Shown piece by piece: positions 6,845 to 13,125 of a stretch of 13,244 bases of DNA (the stretch's first letter is position 1; each line of letters opens with the position of its first letter). The translations under genes and the position numbers were made by a program. Below the pieces are notes generated by a model. That model was not told the DNA's origin. It saw nothing but the letters and a program-made list of their open reading frames with translations, and did not search any database. This DNA comes from Oligoflexia bacterium (GTDB lineage: Bacteria; Bdellovibrionota; UBA1018): assembly GCA_903928955.1 (NCBI GenBank), contig CAIYTD010000354.1, positions 1 to 13,244 on the forward strand, read 5' to 3'.

Positions 6845-7001
6845 GGGCGCAACAAGGTGGGATTCAGGGGGTGGTTGAGGTGGGAATTTGGGTTGAACTG
6901 ACAAATAAACTAAGTTTGGAGATCTTGTTTTTCGGATCTCTCTCTCCCCTCACGCCGGGCGAAACTCAACTGTTTTGATTCCGACTCAGCTGCCTAAAAA
7001 T

Positions 7002-7601
7002 CTAACCCGCAAGAAACATAATCTCACGTAAATCTTCTAGGAGCCCCTTATGCTTTTTATCCAGAAGCTCCCTTTTCATCTGCACAATAATTCCTTTTAC
7101 TACTTCTGCTTTGTTAAGTTTCGTGTCCCGCTCTAATTTTAAAAAAATATTATTAAGCTCATCATTCAGCTTAATTGAAAATCGAGCACTAGACTTACCC
7201 TGAGCTTCTTCAGAATCTAAAAGTGTAGAGAATCGAGCATGGACTCCTTTCATTTGACTCACCTTTTGAAGATAGTATCTAAAAAGAATTGTTTGCTTCG
7301 ACTCATTGGCGCCGTAGCCAAGCTCATAACAGGACATCACTAAAGCGTCCTGCAAATGACGAGGGATTCGAGCTTCAATCGCATGTCGAGAATAATGAAT
7401 AACCTCCTGAATACGAGGAACGGATTGCTGAGGAATTGAAACTACCCGATCACAGTCGTCACAAACTGCAGCCAACACGTTTGGGACCACCCCCTTACCT
7501 GAACTCAAAGGGACATCACGCTCTTTGAAAGTAGTAGGACGAACCCGATTACAAAACTGGCAGATCGCCTTAGAATTCTCACCCATTTTATAAAGTCTCA
7601 T
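7002..7601 (-). CDS. Probable antitoxin with zinc ribbon and two ribbon-helix-helix-like segments
   Basis: A 199-residue protein. The N-terminus has two CxxC pairs (Cys14/Cys17 and Cys47/Cys50), spaced much as in the zinc-binding domain of MqsA, which clamps the toxin. Residues about 75-114 (IEARIPRHLQDALVMSCYEL, then ANESKQTILFRYY) and about 139-180 (ARFSIKLNDELNNIFLKLER, then NKAEVVKGIIVQM) each read as a beta-strand followed by two helices, the ribbon-helix-helix pattern. MqsA itself carries a helix-turn-helix instead. The ATG overlaps the upstream stop as ATGA, with AAAGGGG about seven bases before it. The order toxin then antitoxin is that of mqsRA and higBA. A plasmid regulator without toxin partner is the alternative. 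Confidence 0.6.
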   Translation of the reverse strand: MRLYKMGENSKAICQFCNRVRPTTFKERDVPLSSGKGVVPNVLAAVCDDCDRVVSIPQQSVPRIQEVIHYSRHAIEARIPRHLQDALVMSCYELGYGANESKQTILFRYYLQKVSQMKGVHARFSTLLDSEEAQGKSSARFSIKLNDELNNIFLKLERDTKLNKAEVVKGIIVQMKRELLDKKHKGLLEDLREIMFLAG

Positions 7602-7933
7602 GACTTGACCCCTTTCTTGCTTCGATGAACGCTAATAAACCAAATTTCCGGCTCCAAAAAATAAAGCTTGATATACCAAGATTCTTTTTCAGAAGTAGAG
7701 TCTATTTTCGCTTCGGGCTTGAAAATATGAACATTTACGTTCGAAACCATATGATGTGGGAAAAAGGAATACTGCATTCCTCTGCAAGCATTTAACAAAT
7801 AAATCACTTGCTCAATAGTTAAATCCCCAACTAGAAGAAGATTCTTTTCCTCAATCTCATCACGAGCCTCATGCTGGATTCGACCCTCACGAATTGCTTG
7901 GATTGCCTGACAGCGAATTTCTTTGAAGCCCAT
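7598..7933 (-). CDS. Probable MqsR/RelE-like toxin
   Basis: A 111-residue protein of unclear family. The N-terminus is helical (FKEIRCQAIQAIREGRIQ), followed by LTIEQVIYLLNACRGMQYSF and a C-terminal sheet (SWYIKLYFLEPEIWFISVHR). The pattern of a helical start, a V/I..LL segment, an aromatic-Ser/Tyr motif and a strand pair ending in ISxH resembles MqsR-type mRNA interferases (roughly 98 residues), though no catalytic residue can be assigned with certainty. Its stop overlaps the start of the zinc-ribbon protein, and a palindrome sits eight bases before its ATG. No Shine-Dalgarno sequence is visible, so the message may be leaderless. Confidence comes mostly from the pair arrangement. Confidence 0.5.
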   Translation of the reverse strand: MGFKEIRCQAIQAIREGRIQHEARDEIEEKNLLLVGDLTIEQVIYLLNACRGMQYSFFPHHMVSNVNVHIFKPEAKIDSTSEKESWYIKLYFLEPEIWFISVHRSKKGVKS

Positions 7934-7940
7934 TTAAAAT

Positions 7941-7964
7941 AATGTACGATATATTACGTACATT
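7941..7964. promoter_or_regulatory. Palindromic operator of the toxin-antitoxin pair
   Basis: AATGTACG (7941-7948) and CGTACATT (7957-7964) are exact reverse complements with eight bases between them. On the minus strand a possible promoter (TTGCTA, 17 bases, TACATT) overlaps the same stretch and would start transcription close to the ATG at 7933. This is the usual layout of an autorepressed toxin-antitoxin operon. Two GTACG half-sites would suit a ribbon-helix-helix repressor. Confidence 0.6.
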
Positions 7965-8085
7965 AGCAAGATTAAAACCATAGAACCTAAGTCTACCGAA
8001 ATGATCTCTGTACGCAGAACTCAGCATCTACGCAGGACAATATTTGACACCCTTATGATTACAGAAGAAGATTAAAAGCTGTGGG

Positions 8086-8484
8086 GTGAGTGTGAATTCC
8101 AAAAATTTCCGCTTAAAAGTAAGTATTCCGAGTATAGCTGCGTCATTCATTTGTCATATGACATTTGGGATGCCTCCCGTAGTTTCGCCACTTCCTGAAC
8201 AGGAAGCACAAGGAAAAATTCAACCTCAGGAACCGCATTTAAATAAAGTTAACGTAATTATTACAATGACAACGGCAGATCAAGAAAGTAGCTTCGATAA
8301 ATATTTCAATGGTGTAAAAATAGCAGCAGATGGTGCTGAGTTTCTAATACAAGGTTCTCCAATTTCTGGAAAATATAAAGAAAGATATGCCCGAATTTTA
8401 GCCCAAGCAGGTGGGCGTGAGTGGAAACTTACGGATACAGAAGATAAAAAAAACTCCAGTAGATCCGGCTCCTATATTCCCTGA
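8086..8484 (+). CDS. N-terminal part of the frameshifted caspase-like protein
   Basis: This 132-residue frame starts at GTG 8086 (GTG 8092 is also possible; no clear ribosome binding site) and has an export-signal-like N-terminus: basic residues, then a hydrophobic stretch SIPSIAASFICHMTFGM. Residues 54-120 (KVNVIITMTTADQESSF and following) look like the first strand and helices of a caspase/legumain-type fold. At 8446-8453 it meets eight A residues. Beyond them its last residues (SSRSGSYIP) look meaningless, while the +1 frame continues into the catalytic part. Read with seven A residues, the two frames join through DKKTPVDPAP into one protein of about 593 residues. I see one gene interrupted, or read by slippage, rather than two genes. 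Confidence 0.6.
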   Translation: MSVNSKNFRLKVSIPSIAASFICHMTFGMPPVVSPLPEQEAQGKIQPQEPHLNKVNVIITMTTADQESSFDKYFNGVKIAADGAEFLIQGSPISGKYKERYARILAQAGGREWKLTDTEDKKNSSRSGSYIP

Positions 8485-9868
8485 ACGCGGGCGAAGACAA
8501 CCTGAAAATCTTCCTCTCACTTCTAGGAAGAACTTGGATGATGTATTGCAACATCCTGTATTTCCCGACGCAAAAACGACATTATTAGTGATGTTAGGAC
8601 ATGGATCTAAAAGTTTAGATGGATCTATTGAAAAAGTTGGATTTCCGCTATGGCCAGGAAGTGATGGGCAAAAACAAAGATTATCGATAGCGCAATTAGG
8701 TAAGTCTATAGCCCGTAGAAAAGTGAAAAAACCACTGAGAATACTTTGTGCAACATGTTATGGCGGTGGAATTCATCACATTACAAGCACTACACCAAAT
8801 GTATGCGGCGCTTCTACGACAATTTATAGCATGATCAGTAAGAGCTGGGTGCCACAATCTCAATTTATTGAAGGATTTTGGGAAGATATTGTCAATCAAG
8901 GCGATTTAAAGAAGAGCTTCGGAGAAGCAGTTTTAGCTGCATACAGAAAAGATGAAAAGAATATCGGCATTGGTCAATTATCTAGTTTTGACTATATTGA
9001 CCGAATTTTAGAACGAGGACAATACAATACTTCAATTGATCAATTGGCTTCTATTACAGGAAAAAAGAGAGCAAGAAAAATTTCACGTCCACCAAAAACT
9101 GCTATTCCTGTAGAAGCCCACTTAATCTCTGGAATCGACGAGTTTTTGCGTCCGAATAAATATGGAAGAAGGTCTTCTACACCTGGAACCCACCCTGAAA
9201 GATCTGATTCGCGTTCAAGAGAACTCCTTCCTCCGGGTAGCACGCTAGTGGATCTTATTGAGAGTATTATTGGGCCTTCGGACGAAGCCGGTTTGTCTGA
9301 GAGTGATAAGGAGCGCAACAGGAGGCATCAGATTAGATTACTTAAGGAGAGAGTTCAGGCATTGAAGGCCATAGGTGTGCCTTCTAAGTTTATTAAAATC
9401 TTAAATGAAGAAATTAGCCAGCTTCGTGAACTACCTATTAGCGAATTTCCAGATGATTTAGTTCAAAATATTCAAGACTATCGTACGGACGCAGCTGCTT
9501 TTTTTAATACCGTGAGAAAAGCGACTGAAATAAGTAACACAATAGAAGAAAAAGAAGAAGAAGAGAGATATAAAGACTTAAAACGGCGCAACGCTAAACG
9601 CGCAGTCTTCCTAGGTCAAGACTTGATCGACTGGGAAAACAGTCAAAAATTTATTGAAACTAAAAAGAAAGAATTAAAAAAAGAACAAACACTTCAGGAA
9701 AATCAGTTTAAAGACCTAGAGAAATCATATAGCAAGGTTTTTAAGTATTCGCATACTCTTTCAAAAATTGGCGATTTAGAAACCGCCTTAACCACCCACG
9801 AGTTTAATCGATTTCAAAAAGATAAATTGATTGAACTTTTAAAGTGTGAGTGGGAAACTCCGCTTTAA
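8411..9868 (+). CDS. Caspase/legumain-like (clan CD) cysteine peptidase, catalytic part
   Basis: A frame of 485 residues whose first 12 or so overlap the preceding frame and are probably not translated. Two clan CD motifs are visible: a hydrophobic strand ending in His-Gly (TTLLVMLGHGSKSLDG, His64) and, 52 residues later, a strand ending in Cys (LRILCATCYGGGIHH, Cys116), as in caspases, metacaspases and C13 peptidases. After about residue 215 the chain is basic and Ser/Pro-rich. From about 290 it is highly charged and helical (EEKEEEERYKDLKRR, then KKKELKKEQTLQENQF), consistent with coiled coil. Joined to the upstream frame, it would be exported. Its role, perhaps a host-directed effector or a regulated protease, is inferred. 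Its stop is three bases from the end of the convergent ankyrin gene. Confidence 0.65.
   Translation: MGVSGNLRIQKIKKTPVDPAPIFPERGRRQPENLPLTSRKNLDDVLQHPVFPDAKTTLLVMLGHGSKSLDGSIEKVGFPLWPGSDGQKQRLSIAQLGKSIARRKVKKPLRILCATCYGGGIHHITSTTPNVCGASTTIYSMISKSWVPQSQFIEGFWEDIVNQGDLKKSFGEAVLAAYRKDEKNIGIGQLSSFDYIDRILERGQYNTSIDQLASITGKKRARKISRPPKTAIPVEAHLISGIDEFLRPNKYGRRSSTPGTHPERSDSRSRELLPPGSTLVDLIESIIGPSDEAGLSESDKERNRRHQIRLLKERVQALKAIGVPSKFIKILNEEISQLRELPISEFPDDLVQNIQDYRTDAAAFFNTVRKATEISNTIEEKEEEERYKDLKRRNAKRAVFLGQDLIDWENSQKFIETKKKELKKEQTLQENQFKDLEKSYSKVFKYSHTLSKIGDLETALTTHEFNRFQKDKLIELLKCEWETPL
8446..8453 (+). other. A8 tract at frame junction
   Basis: Eight consecutive A residues mark the point where the signal-bearing frame must move to the catalytic frame. 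Removing one A joins them without loss. Tracts of this length allow polymerase slippage, and they are also common sites of indel mutation and of sequencing error. Confidence 0.75.
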
Positions 9869-9871
9869 TGC

Positions 9872-10765
9872 TTAATCTTCTTCTGGATCTCGAGAAAGAT
9901 AATCTTCATCAGAAGAATCATGACTAGCATAACTAGCAGCAGACCGACCATCTTTATCATAGTCTTCGTACATTTTTTCTTCTGGTATTTTTTTTCTCAA
10001 GCTTTCAGGCCATTGATCCAATCTTCTTTGCAAAAAGAGATAATGCAAAAATGTTTTTCCTTCCCTATTTTTTTCGTAATAAAGTTCTTTCGGTGTAACA
10101 CTTAACAAAAGCCTTAAACTTTCATAATCAACCTTTAACGCAGCATGCGACAAAGGGGTTAAATCAATATTGTTACGGATATTGATTTTATCTTTTGGAA
10201 TTTTTTTTAAAATAAAAGAAAGAACATCATGTTTATCAAGAGAAATCGCAAGTAAAATTGGGGTTGATCGATTATACATTTCAGAATTAATTGGATCTGA
10301 AAGCATTTGCTTAGCTACTTGAGGATCATAAAATGATACCAACATTTTAAGCATATCCAGAGTGCCATAAAAAACTGCTGTGTGAATGGGTGTAAACCCT
10401 TCTTTAAGGAGAATTGACTTTAAAAGTGCTGGATTTTGACCAATATCTTCTCTCACTCCGTCTAGATCGTTTTCTTTAATCTTGCTATGAAATGAGACAA
10501 TCTCTTTCGACCTAACGATTTGAGCAACTTCAGGCGTTCTTACTTCTTCTTCTGGATGATCGATAGAGATTGAATGGCTAGAATGATTGCTAACTGTGCG
10601 AGAAGTTCCGGCATTTTTGTTACTTTGAGCAGTCTTAAGACGTTTCAGTGGCCTAAGGCTGTGTTCATGGCAATCTTCCATTCCAAAAGCAAGTGACGAA
10701 AACCCAATGCTAACCAAGATTGCAAAAGATTGGAAAACTAATAAACTAGAATGCTTTTGAGTCAT
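9872..10765 (-). CDS. Secreted ankyrin-repeat protein
   Basis: A 297-residue protein. It begins with a signal peptide (hydrophobic 8-27, likely cleavage near LAFG-ME), whose end resembles that of the caspase-like protein (TFGM). A low-complexity linker at 35-80 contains a basic patch RPLKRLK. Residues 95-250 hold about four ankyrin repeats: EGFTPIHTAVFYGTLDMLKM, then NRSTPILLAISLDKHDVLSF, then IDLTPLSHAALKVDYESLRL, then EGKTFLHYLFLQ. The tail is acidic (SSDEDYLSRDPEED). AGGTGG lies at good spacing before the ATG. Ankyrin proteins with export signals are typical of bacteria living with eukaryotes and bind partner proteins. No enzymatic motif is seen. It converges with the caspase-like gene without room for a terminator. 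Confidence 0.8.
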   Translation of the reverse strand: MTQKHSSLLVFQSFAILVSIGFSSLAFGMEDCHEHSLRPLKRLKTAQSNKNAGTSRTVSNHSSHSISIDHPEEEVRTPEVAQIVRSKEIVSFHSKIKENDLDGVREDIGQNPALLKSILLKEGFTPIHTAVFYGTLDMLKMLVSFYDPQVAKQMLSDPINSEMYNRSTPILLAISLDKHDVLSFILKKIPKDKINIRNNIDLTPLSHAALKVDYESLRLLLSVTPKELYYEKNREGKTFLHYLFLQRRLDQWPESLRKKIPEEKMYEDYDKDGRSAASYASHDSSDEDYLSRDPEED

Positions 10766-11013
10766 TTAACACCACCTAAAGAATACGAATTCCTTATATT
10801 TTGAATCTATGTATATCGCTTTATAAAGCTCTAGACAAGATATTATGACTCTGAAAGTCAGATCAATAATAGTTAAATAAAAAGAAGCCCATTTGTAGCT
10901 TCAATAGGAGCGGTGGATAAGATACAAAGACAACAGCACTTATTTCTCCCATTTTAAAATGAAACGCTATTTAACGTATTTTTTGTAATTCTCAATGAGA
11001 TGTACACATTAAC
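10766..11013. other. AT-rich spacer
   Basis: I see no gene here on either strand. It contains the ankyrin gene's ribosome binding site near 10773-10780 (minus strand) and two weak short inverted repeats, near 10842-10856 and 10890-10908. It probably holds the ankyrin gene's promoter, but no clear -35/-10 pair stands out. Confidence 0.4.
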
Positions 11014-11200
11014 TCATACCGCGAGATACTTACCGCTTGATTCCACTGGCCGAGCATGTATTTTCCAGTCGTAGCGACTGAAGAATGTCCTCAAGTTGAC
11101 TGCACTAAAGAAATGGGGACCTCCGGAGCTGTTGCTTTCGAGAAGATTTCCGGCATGCTTCAGTGTAATAGCGCTGCCCTCGATAACAACTCGTACAAAT
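11014..11200 (-). pseudogene. Tyrosine recombinase, C-terminal relic
   Basis: On the minus strand the sequence parallels the end of the intact recombinase next door. One frame gives ITLKHAGNLL and, later, HARPVESS; a shifted frame gives GHSSVATTGKYM. The intact gene has LRHAHASHS, then GHASVATTGKYLHARPQESS. So the relic keeps the end of the catalytic domain, including the His of GHSSVA and the nucleophile Tyr, split by frameshifts and a stop. The 15-mer GTATTTTCCAGTCGT occurs in both copies (11058-11072 and 11297-11311, plus-strand sense). It represents a diverged second recombinase or partial duplication, now non-functional. Confidence 0.7.
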
Positions 11201-11248
11201 GAAAAATTGACAACGACAGCACACGATCTCAAAGAACTCTATGGAAAA

Positions 11249-12241
11249 CTAAAAAGGTAAAAATCGGGAACTCGACTCTTGCGGGCGTGCGTGTAAGTAT
11301 TTTCCAGTCGTGGCCACCGAAGCGTGACCCAGAGTGGCTTGAACCAAATGAATCGGGGCACCCTGATCCAGTGAGTGAGAAGCATGAGCGTGGCGGAGCC
11401 AATGCGGAGTGACTCGCTTCGGGATTCCAGCTCGGAGCCTGGCTTTATCAACGATGATTTGAATCGATCTTTTTGAAAGTCTCGGATTCCCCCACTCGCG
11501 GGATGTGAAAACTGCGGATGTGACCTTTACCGGATGAGGCTGTAATTTCAGCAACTCCTTAAAAACTCCTGGGCTCAGAACTACAACACGTTTTTTGTTT
11601 CCCTTACCTAAGATTAAGAGTTGTCCCTCCCCTTTTTCACGCTCTTGAAGATGCTCCCAATTGAGGGCGATCAATTCTGAAAGCCTGAGTCCCCCTGTGT
11701 AGAGAGTTTTTAGAATCACTTGATCTCTAAATTCTCCAGTCATTGCAATCATTCGAACCACTTCTTCTTGGGTTAAATAACGTTCACTTATTTTGTGATG
11801 CACCTCCATTTTGGGGAGAAAAGCAGCAATATTTGTTGGGAGATATCCGCTCTTCACTGCATAGCTAAAAAAAGATTGGATCACGGCAAGGCGCAATCTT
11901 TTTGATTCATGAGCCTGGTAGCTTTTCAGTTCCAGGAATGCTTTCATCGATCCCAAGGTGGTATTGCGAAGAAGAACAGGATTGAGAAAACTGAGGAACT
12001 CTAAAACGATTCTCTTGTAAGACTCCTGCGTTCTTTGGGTTTTTCCAAGCAAAAAACTTTTAAGGAGTTCTCGGTCCAGAGTGTTCTCAAGCGGAGGTGG
12101 GCTATTTTCAGAATTTCCATCAGATAGGTCCACTCTATTTGGGCAAGAGGGGCGAAAAAACGCAGGCGTTTCTGGATTTTGGGAATTTTGAGGAAAATCG
12201 GGTTGAGGAAGAGAATCGGTCCAATCAGTTGATTTATTCAA
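11249..12241 (-). CDS. Tyrosine recombinase (XerC/D-like integrase)
   Basis: A 330-residue phage-integrase family recombinase. After an unusual Pro/Ser/Asn-rich N-terminal extension of about 50 residues comes a SAM-like core-binding domain (about 55-145: LDRELLKSFLLGKTQRTQES and following). The catalytic domain carries the full active site: Arg186 (TGGLRLSEL), Lys213 (GKGNKKR), His280 and Arg283 (HWLRHAHASH), His306 (LGHASVATT) and the nucleophile Tyr315 (TGKYLH). The start is TTG at 12241 with AAGGA nine bases upstream. It could resolve plasmid multimers or integrate and excise the element. A relic of a similar gene lies directly downstream and a small MerR-type HTH gene is divergent to it, but no attachment site is identified. 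Confidence 0.92.
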   Translation of the reverse strand: MNKSTDWTDSLPQPDFPQNSQNPETPAFFRPSCPNRVDLSDGNSENSPPPLENTLDRELLKSFLLGKTQRTQESYKRIVLEFLSFLNPVLLRNTTLGSMKAFLELKSYQAHESKRLRLAVIQSFFSYAVKSGYLPTNIAAFLPKMEVHHKISERYLTQEEVVRMIAMTGEFRDQVILKTLYTGGLRLSELIALNWEHLQEREKGEGQLLILGKGNKKRVVVLSPGVFKELLKLQPHPVKVTSAVFTSREWGNPRLSKRSIQIIVDKARLRAGIPKRVTPHWLRHAHASHSLDQGAPIHLVQATLGHASVATTGKYLHARPQESSSRFLPF

Positions 12242-12275
12242 TCAGGTAATTCCTTTTTGTTGACTTTTTTAATCT

Positions 12276-12281
12276 ATTATA
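12276..12281 (-). promoter_or_regulatory. Candidate -10 box for the recombinase gene
   Basis: A perfect TATAAT on the minus strand lies about 35 bases before the TTG start. The TTGACT upstream of it is only 13 bases away, which is too close for a standard -35, so promoter strength is uncertain. Confidence 0.4.
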
Positions 12282-12306
12282 GAGGTTATAACGGAGTCAA
12301 GGGATC

Positions 12307-12360
12307 ATGATACACCTAACTGTTTTTAGGTGCACCTTTTACCCGGTGAGTCACACCTGA
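12307..12360 (+). other. Possible 17-residue leader peptide
   Basis: ATG 12307, with GGAG ten bases upstream, opens a frame of 17 codons (MIHLTVFRCTFYPVSHT) ending at TGA 12358-12360, inside the stem of the terminator hairpin. It overlaps a seven-base inverted repeat (CACCTAA 12313-12319, TTAGGTG 12326-12332) and the palindrome AGGTGCACCT (12328-12337). The arrangement is that of an attenuator leader, but the peptide has no run of a single regulatory amino acid. Confidence 0.3.
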
Positions 12361-12374
12361 TTCACCGTTTTTTT
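12344..12374 (+). terminator. Intrinsic terminator
   Basis: CGGTGA (12344-12349) pairs with TCACCG (12362-12367). The stem extends inward by a G-T pair and TCA/TGA to a four-base loop, and seven T residues follow. It stands between the intergenic promoter region and the HicB-like/HTH gene, with no gene of normal size upstream to end, so it likely acts on a short leader RNA or small RNA. Confidence 0.75.
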
Positions 12375-12453
12375 ACCCTGAAAAGGGAAGAAAAAAGACC
12401 CCTTTTTCAAAAAAAAGATTTCGGAGTTTCCGTAGATTTCGTAGAATTTACTC

Positions 12454-12918
12454 ATGGCAACAAATTTACAGCAATCCCCCATCACAAAAATGACTCAACG
12501 ATACAAAGATCACGACTACCCCCTCGTATTTCGACTGATTAACCGGCACCTGGTAGTGACCTCCCCTGATTTTAAATTCCCCATCCCCATTGTGATCCCC
12601 TTTGATCCACCCCATCCAGATCTTTGCGGGAAAGCTCTCTACGCAGCATGGCTCCAGGTCGCCGATTACCTCAGGCACCTGGATGATCAAAAACTCCCCC
12701 ACCCTACTCCGAAGCCAAACGAGATTTTTCCAAAACTCTTGGATGCGATTTCCATTAAAGAAGCCTGTCGAATTTTGGGTATGAAACAAACGATGCTGAG
12801 AGAACTTTCTGATCAAGGAGAAATCCCCTGCACTCACACTCCGAAAGGTCACAGGCGCTACTCGAGAGAGAAATTAGAGCAGTATATTCAGAAAAAGATT
12901 CTCCCCATTCAGGAATGA
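12454..12918 (+). CDS. HicB-like domain fused to MerR/excisionase-type helix-turn-helix
   Basis: A 154-residue protein. Residues about 99-146 form a MerR-type helix-turn-helix of the excisionase family: SIKEACRILGMKQTMLRELS, then IPCTHTPKGHRRYSREKLEQYI, with the typical GHRRY turn. Residues about 20-88 (YPLVFRLINRHLVVTSPDF, then ALYAAWLQVADYLRHL, then LPHPTPKP) follow the strand-PD-helix-P.P outline of HicB antitoxins. No hicA-like gene is seen nearby. The ATG at 12454 lacks a clear ribosome binding site; ATG 12490 is in frame and no better. It is divergent from the recombinase and could act as its excisionase or regulator. The HTH is sure; the HicB resemblance is my reading and tentative. 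Confidence 0.7.
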   Translation: MATNLQQSPITKMTQRYKDHDYPLVFRLINRHLVVTSPDFKFPIPIVIPFDPPHPDLCGKALYAAWLQVADYLRHLDDQKLPHPTPKPNEIFPKLLDAISIKEACRILGMKQTMLRELSDQGEIPCTHTPKGHRRYSREKLEQYIQKKILPIQE

Positions 12919-12948
12919 GCTCACTCCTTACTTTTCTGATTTACAGCC

Positions 12949-13125
12949 TCAATTACTGAATTGTCGATTTTGGCGGGTAGGTTGTCGCAGTAGAAGTTCT
13001 AAGTAGTTGTTTAGGTGGGTAGGTGATCGTAGAAAGACTTTTTGAAAAAAAGATGGGTTATTGCTGAATTTCCTCAACGCGCGCCACCCGATTCCCTGAA
13101 TGGGGGCCAGCGTGAAAGCTGCCAT
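12949..13125 (-). CDS. Small unrecognised ORF with strong ribosome binding site
   Basis: A 58-residue frame (MAAFTLAPIQGIGWRAL...) starts at ATG 13125 with a perfect AGGAGG ten bases upstream. It is basic and contains two similar stretches, FLRSPTH and LLRQPTR, that correspond to the imperfect DNA repeat GGGTAGGT near 12975 and 13018. I do not recognise a family. It ends 31 bases beyond the end of the convergent HTH gene. It may be a real small protein or a chance frame inside a repeat-rich element end. Confidence 0.3.
   Translation of the reverse strand: MAAFTLAPIQGIGWRALRKFSNNPSFFQKVFLRSPTHLNNYLELLLRQPTRQNRQFSN

Larger units (their letters stand above)
6645..7001. other. Non-coding structured region, candidate oriT
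   Basis: No convincing protein is seen here. An open frame at 6676-6978 (plus strand) has low-complexity content and no recognisable domain. The region holds a TTAGGCCTAA palindrome (6664-6673) and four inverted repeats: 6706-6724 (eight-base arms), 6725-6768 (eleven-base arms with one G-T pair, and an inner stem), 6823-6844 (CAGCAATTCT, perfect ten-base arms, two-base loop) and 6919-6940 (six-base arms). Hairpins next to traK-like genes are typical of oriT. On the minus strand, AGTCCTTGCCC shortly after the ten-base hairpin weakly recalls the RP4 nick region, but not well enough to call a nic site. Confidence 0.4.

Noticed and set aside
6676..6978. Plus-strand open frame of 100 codons
   Set aside because: It has no recognisable domain, its content follows the hairpins and GC-rich repeats of the region, and it lies where transfer-site DNA is expected. 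It cannot be excluded but is not supported.
8044..8075. TTGACA as promoter of the caspase-like gene
   Set aside because: No -10 hexamer with acceptable spacing follows it: GATTAA is 20 bases away and TATGAT only four.
12260..12291. Plus-strand promoter TTGACT with TATTAT or TATAAC
   Set aside because: Spacings of 9 and 20 bases do not fit a standard promoter; the minus-strand TATAAT in the same place is more convincing as a box.
12330..12542. GTG-started plus-strand frame of 70 codons
   Set aside because: It runs through the intrinsic terminator and overlaps the HTH gene in another frame; there is no ribosome binding site or domain.
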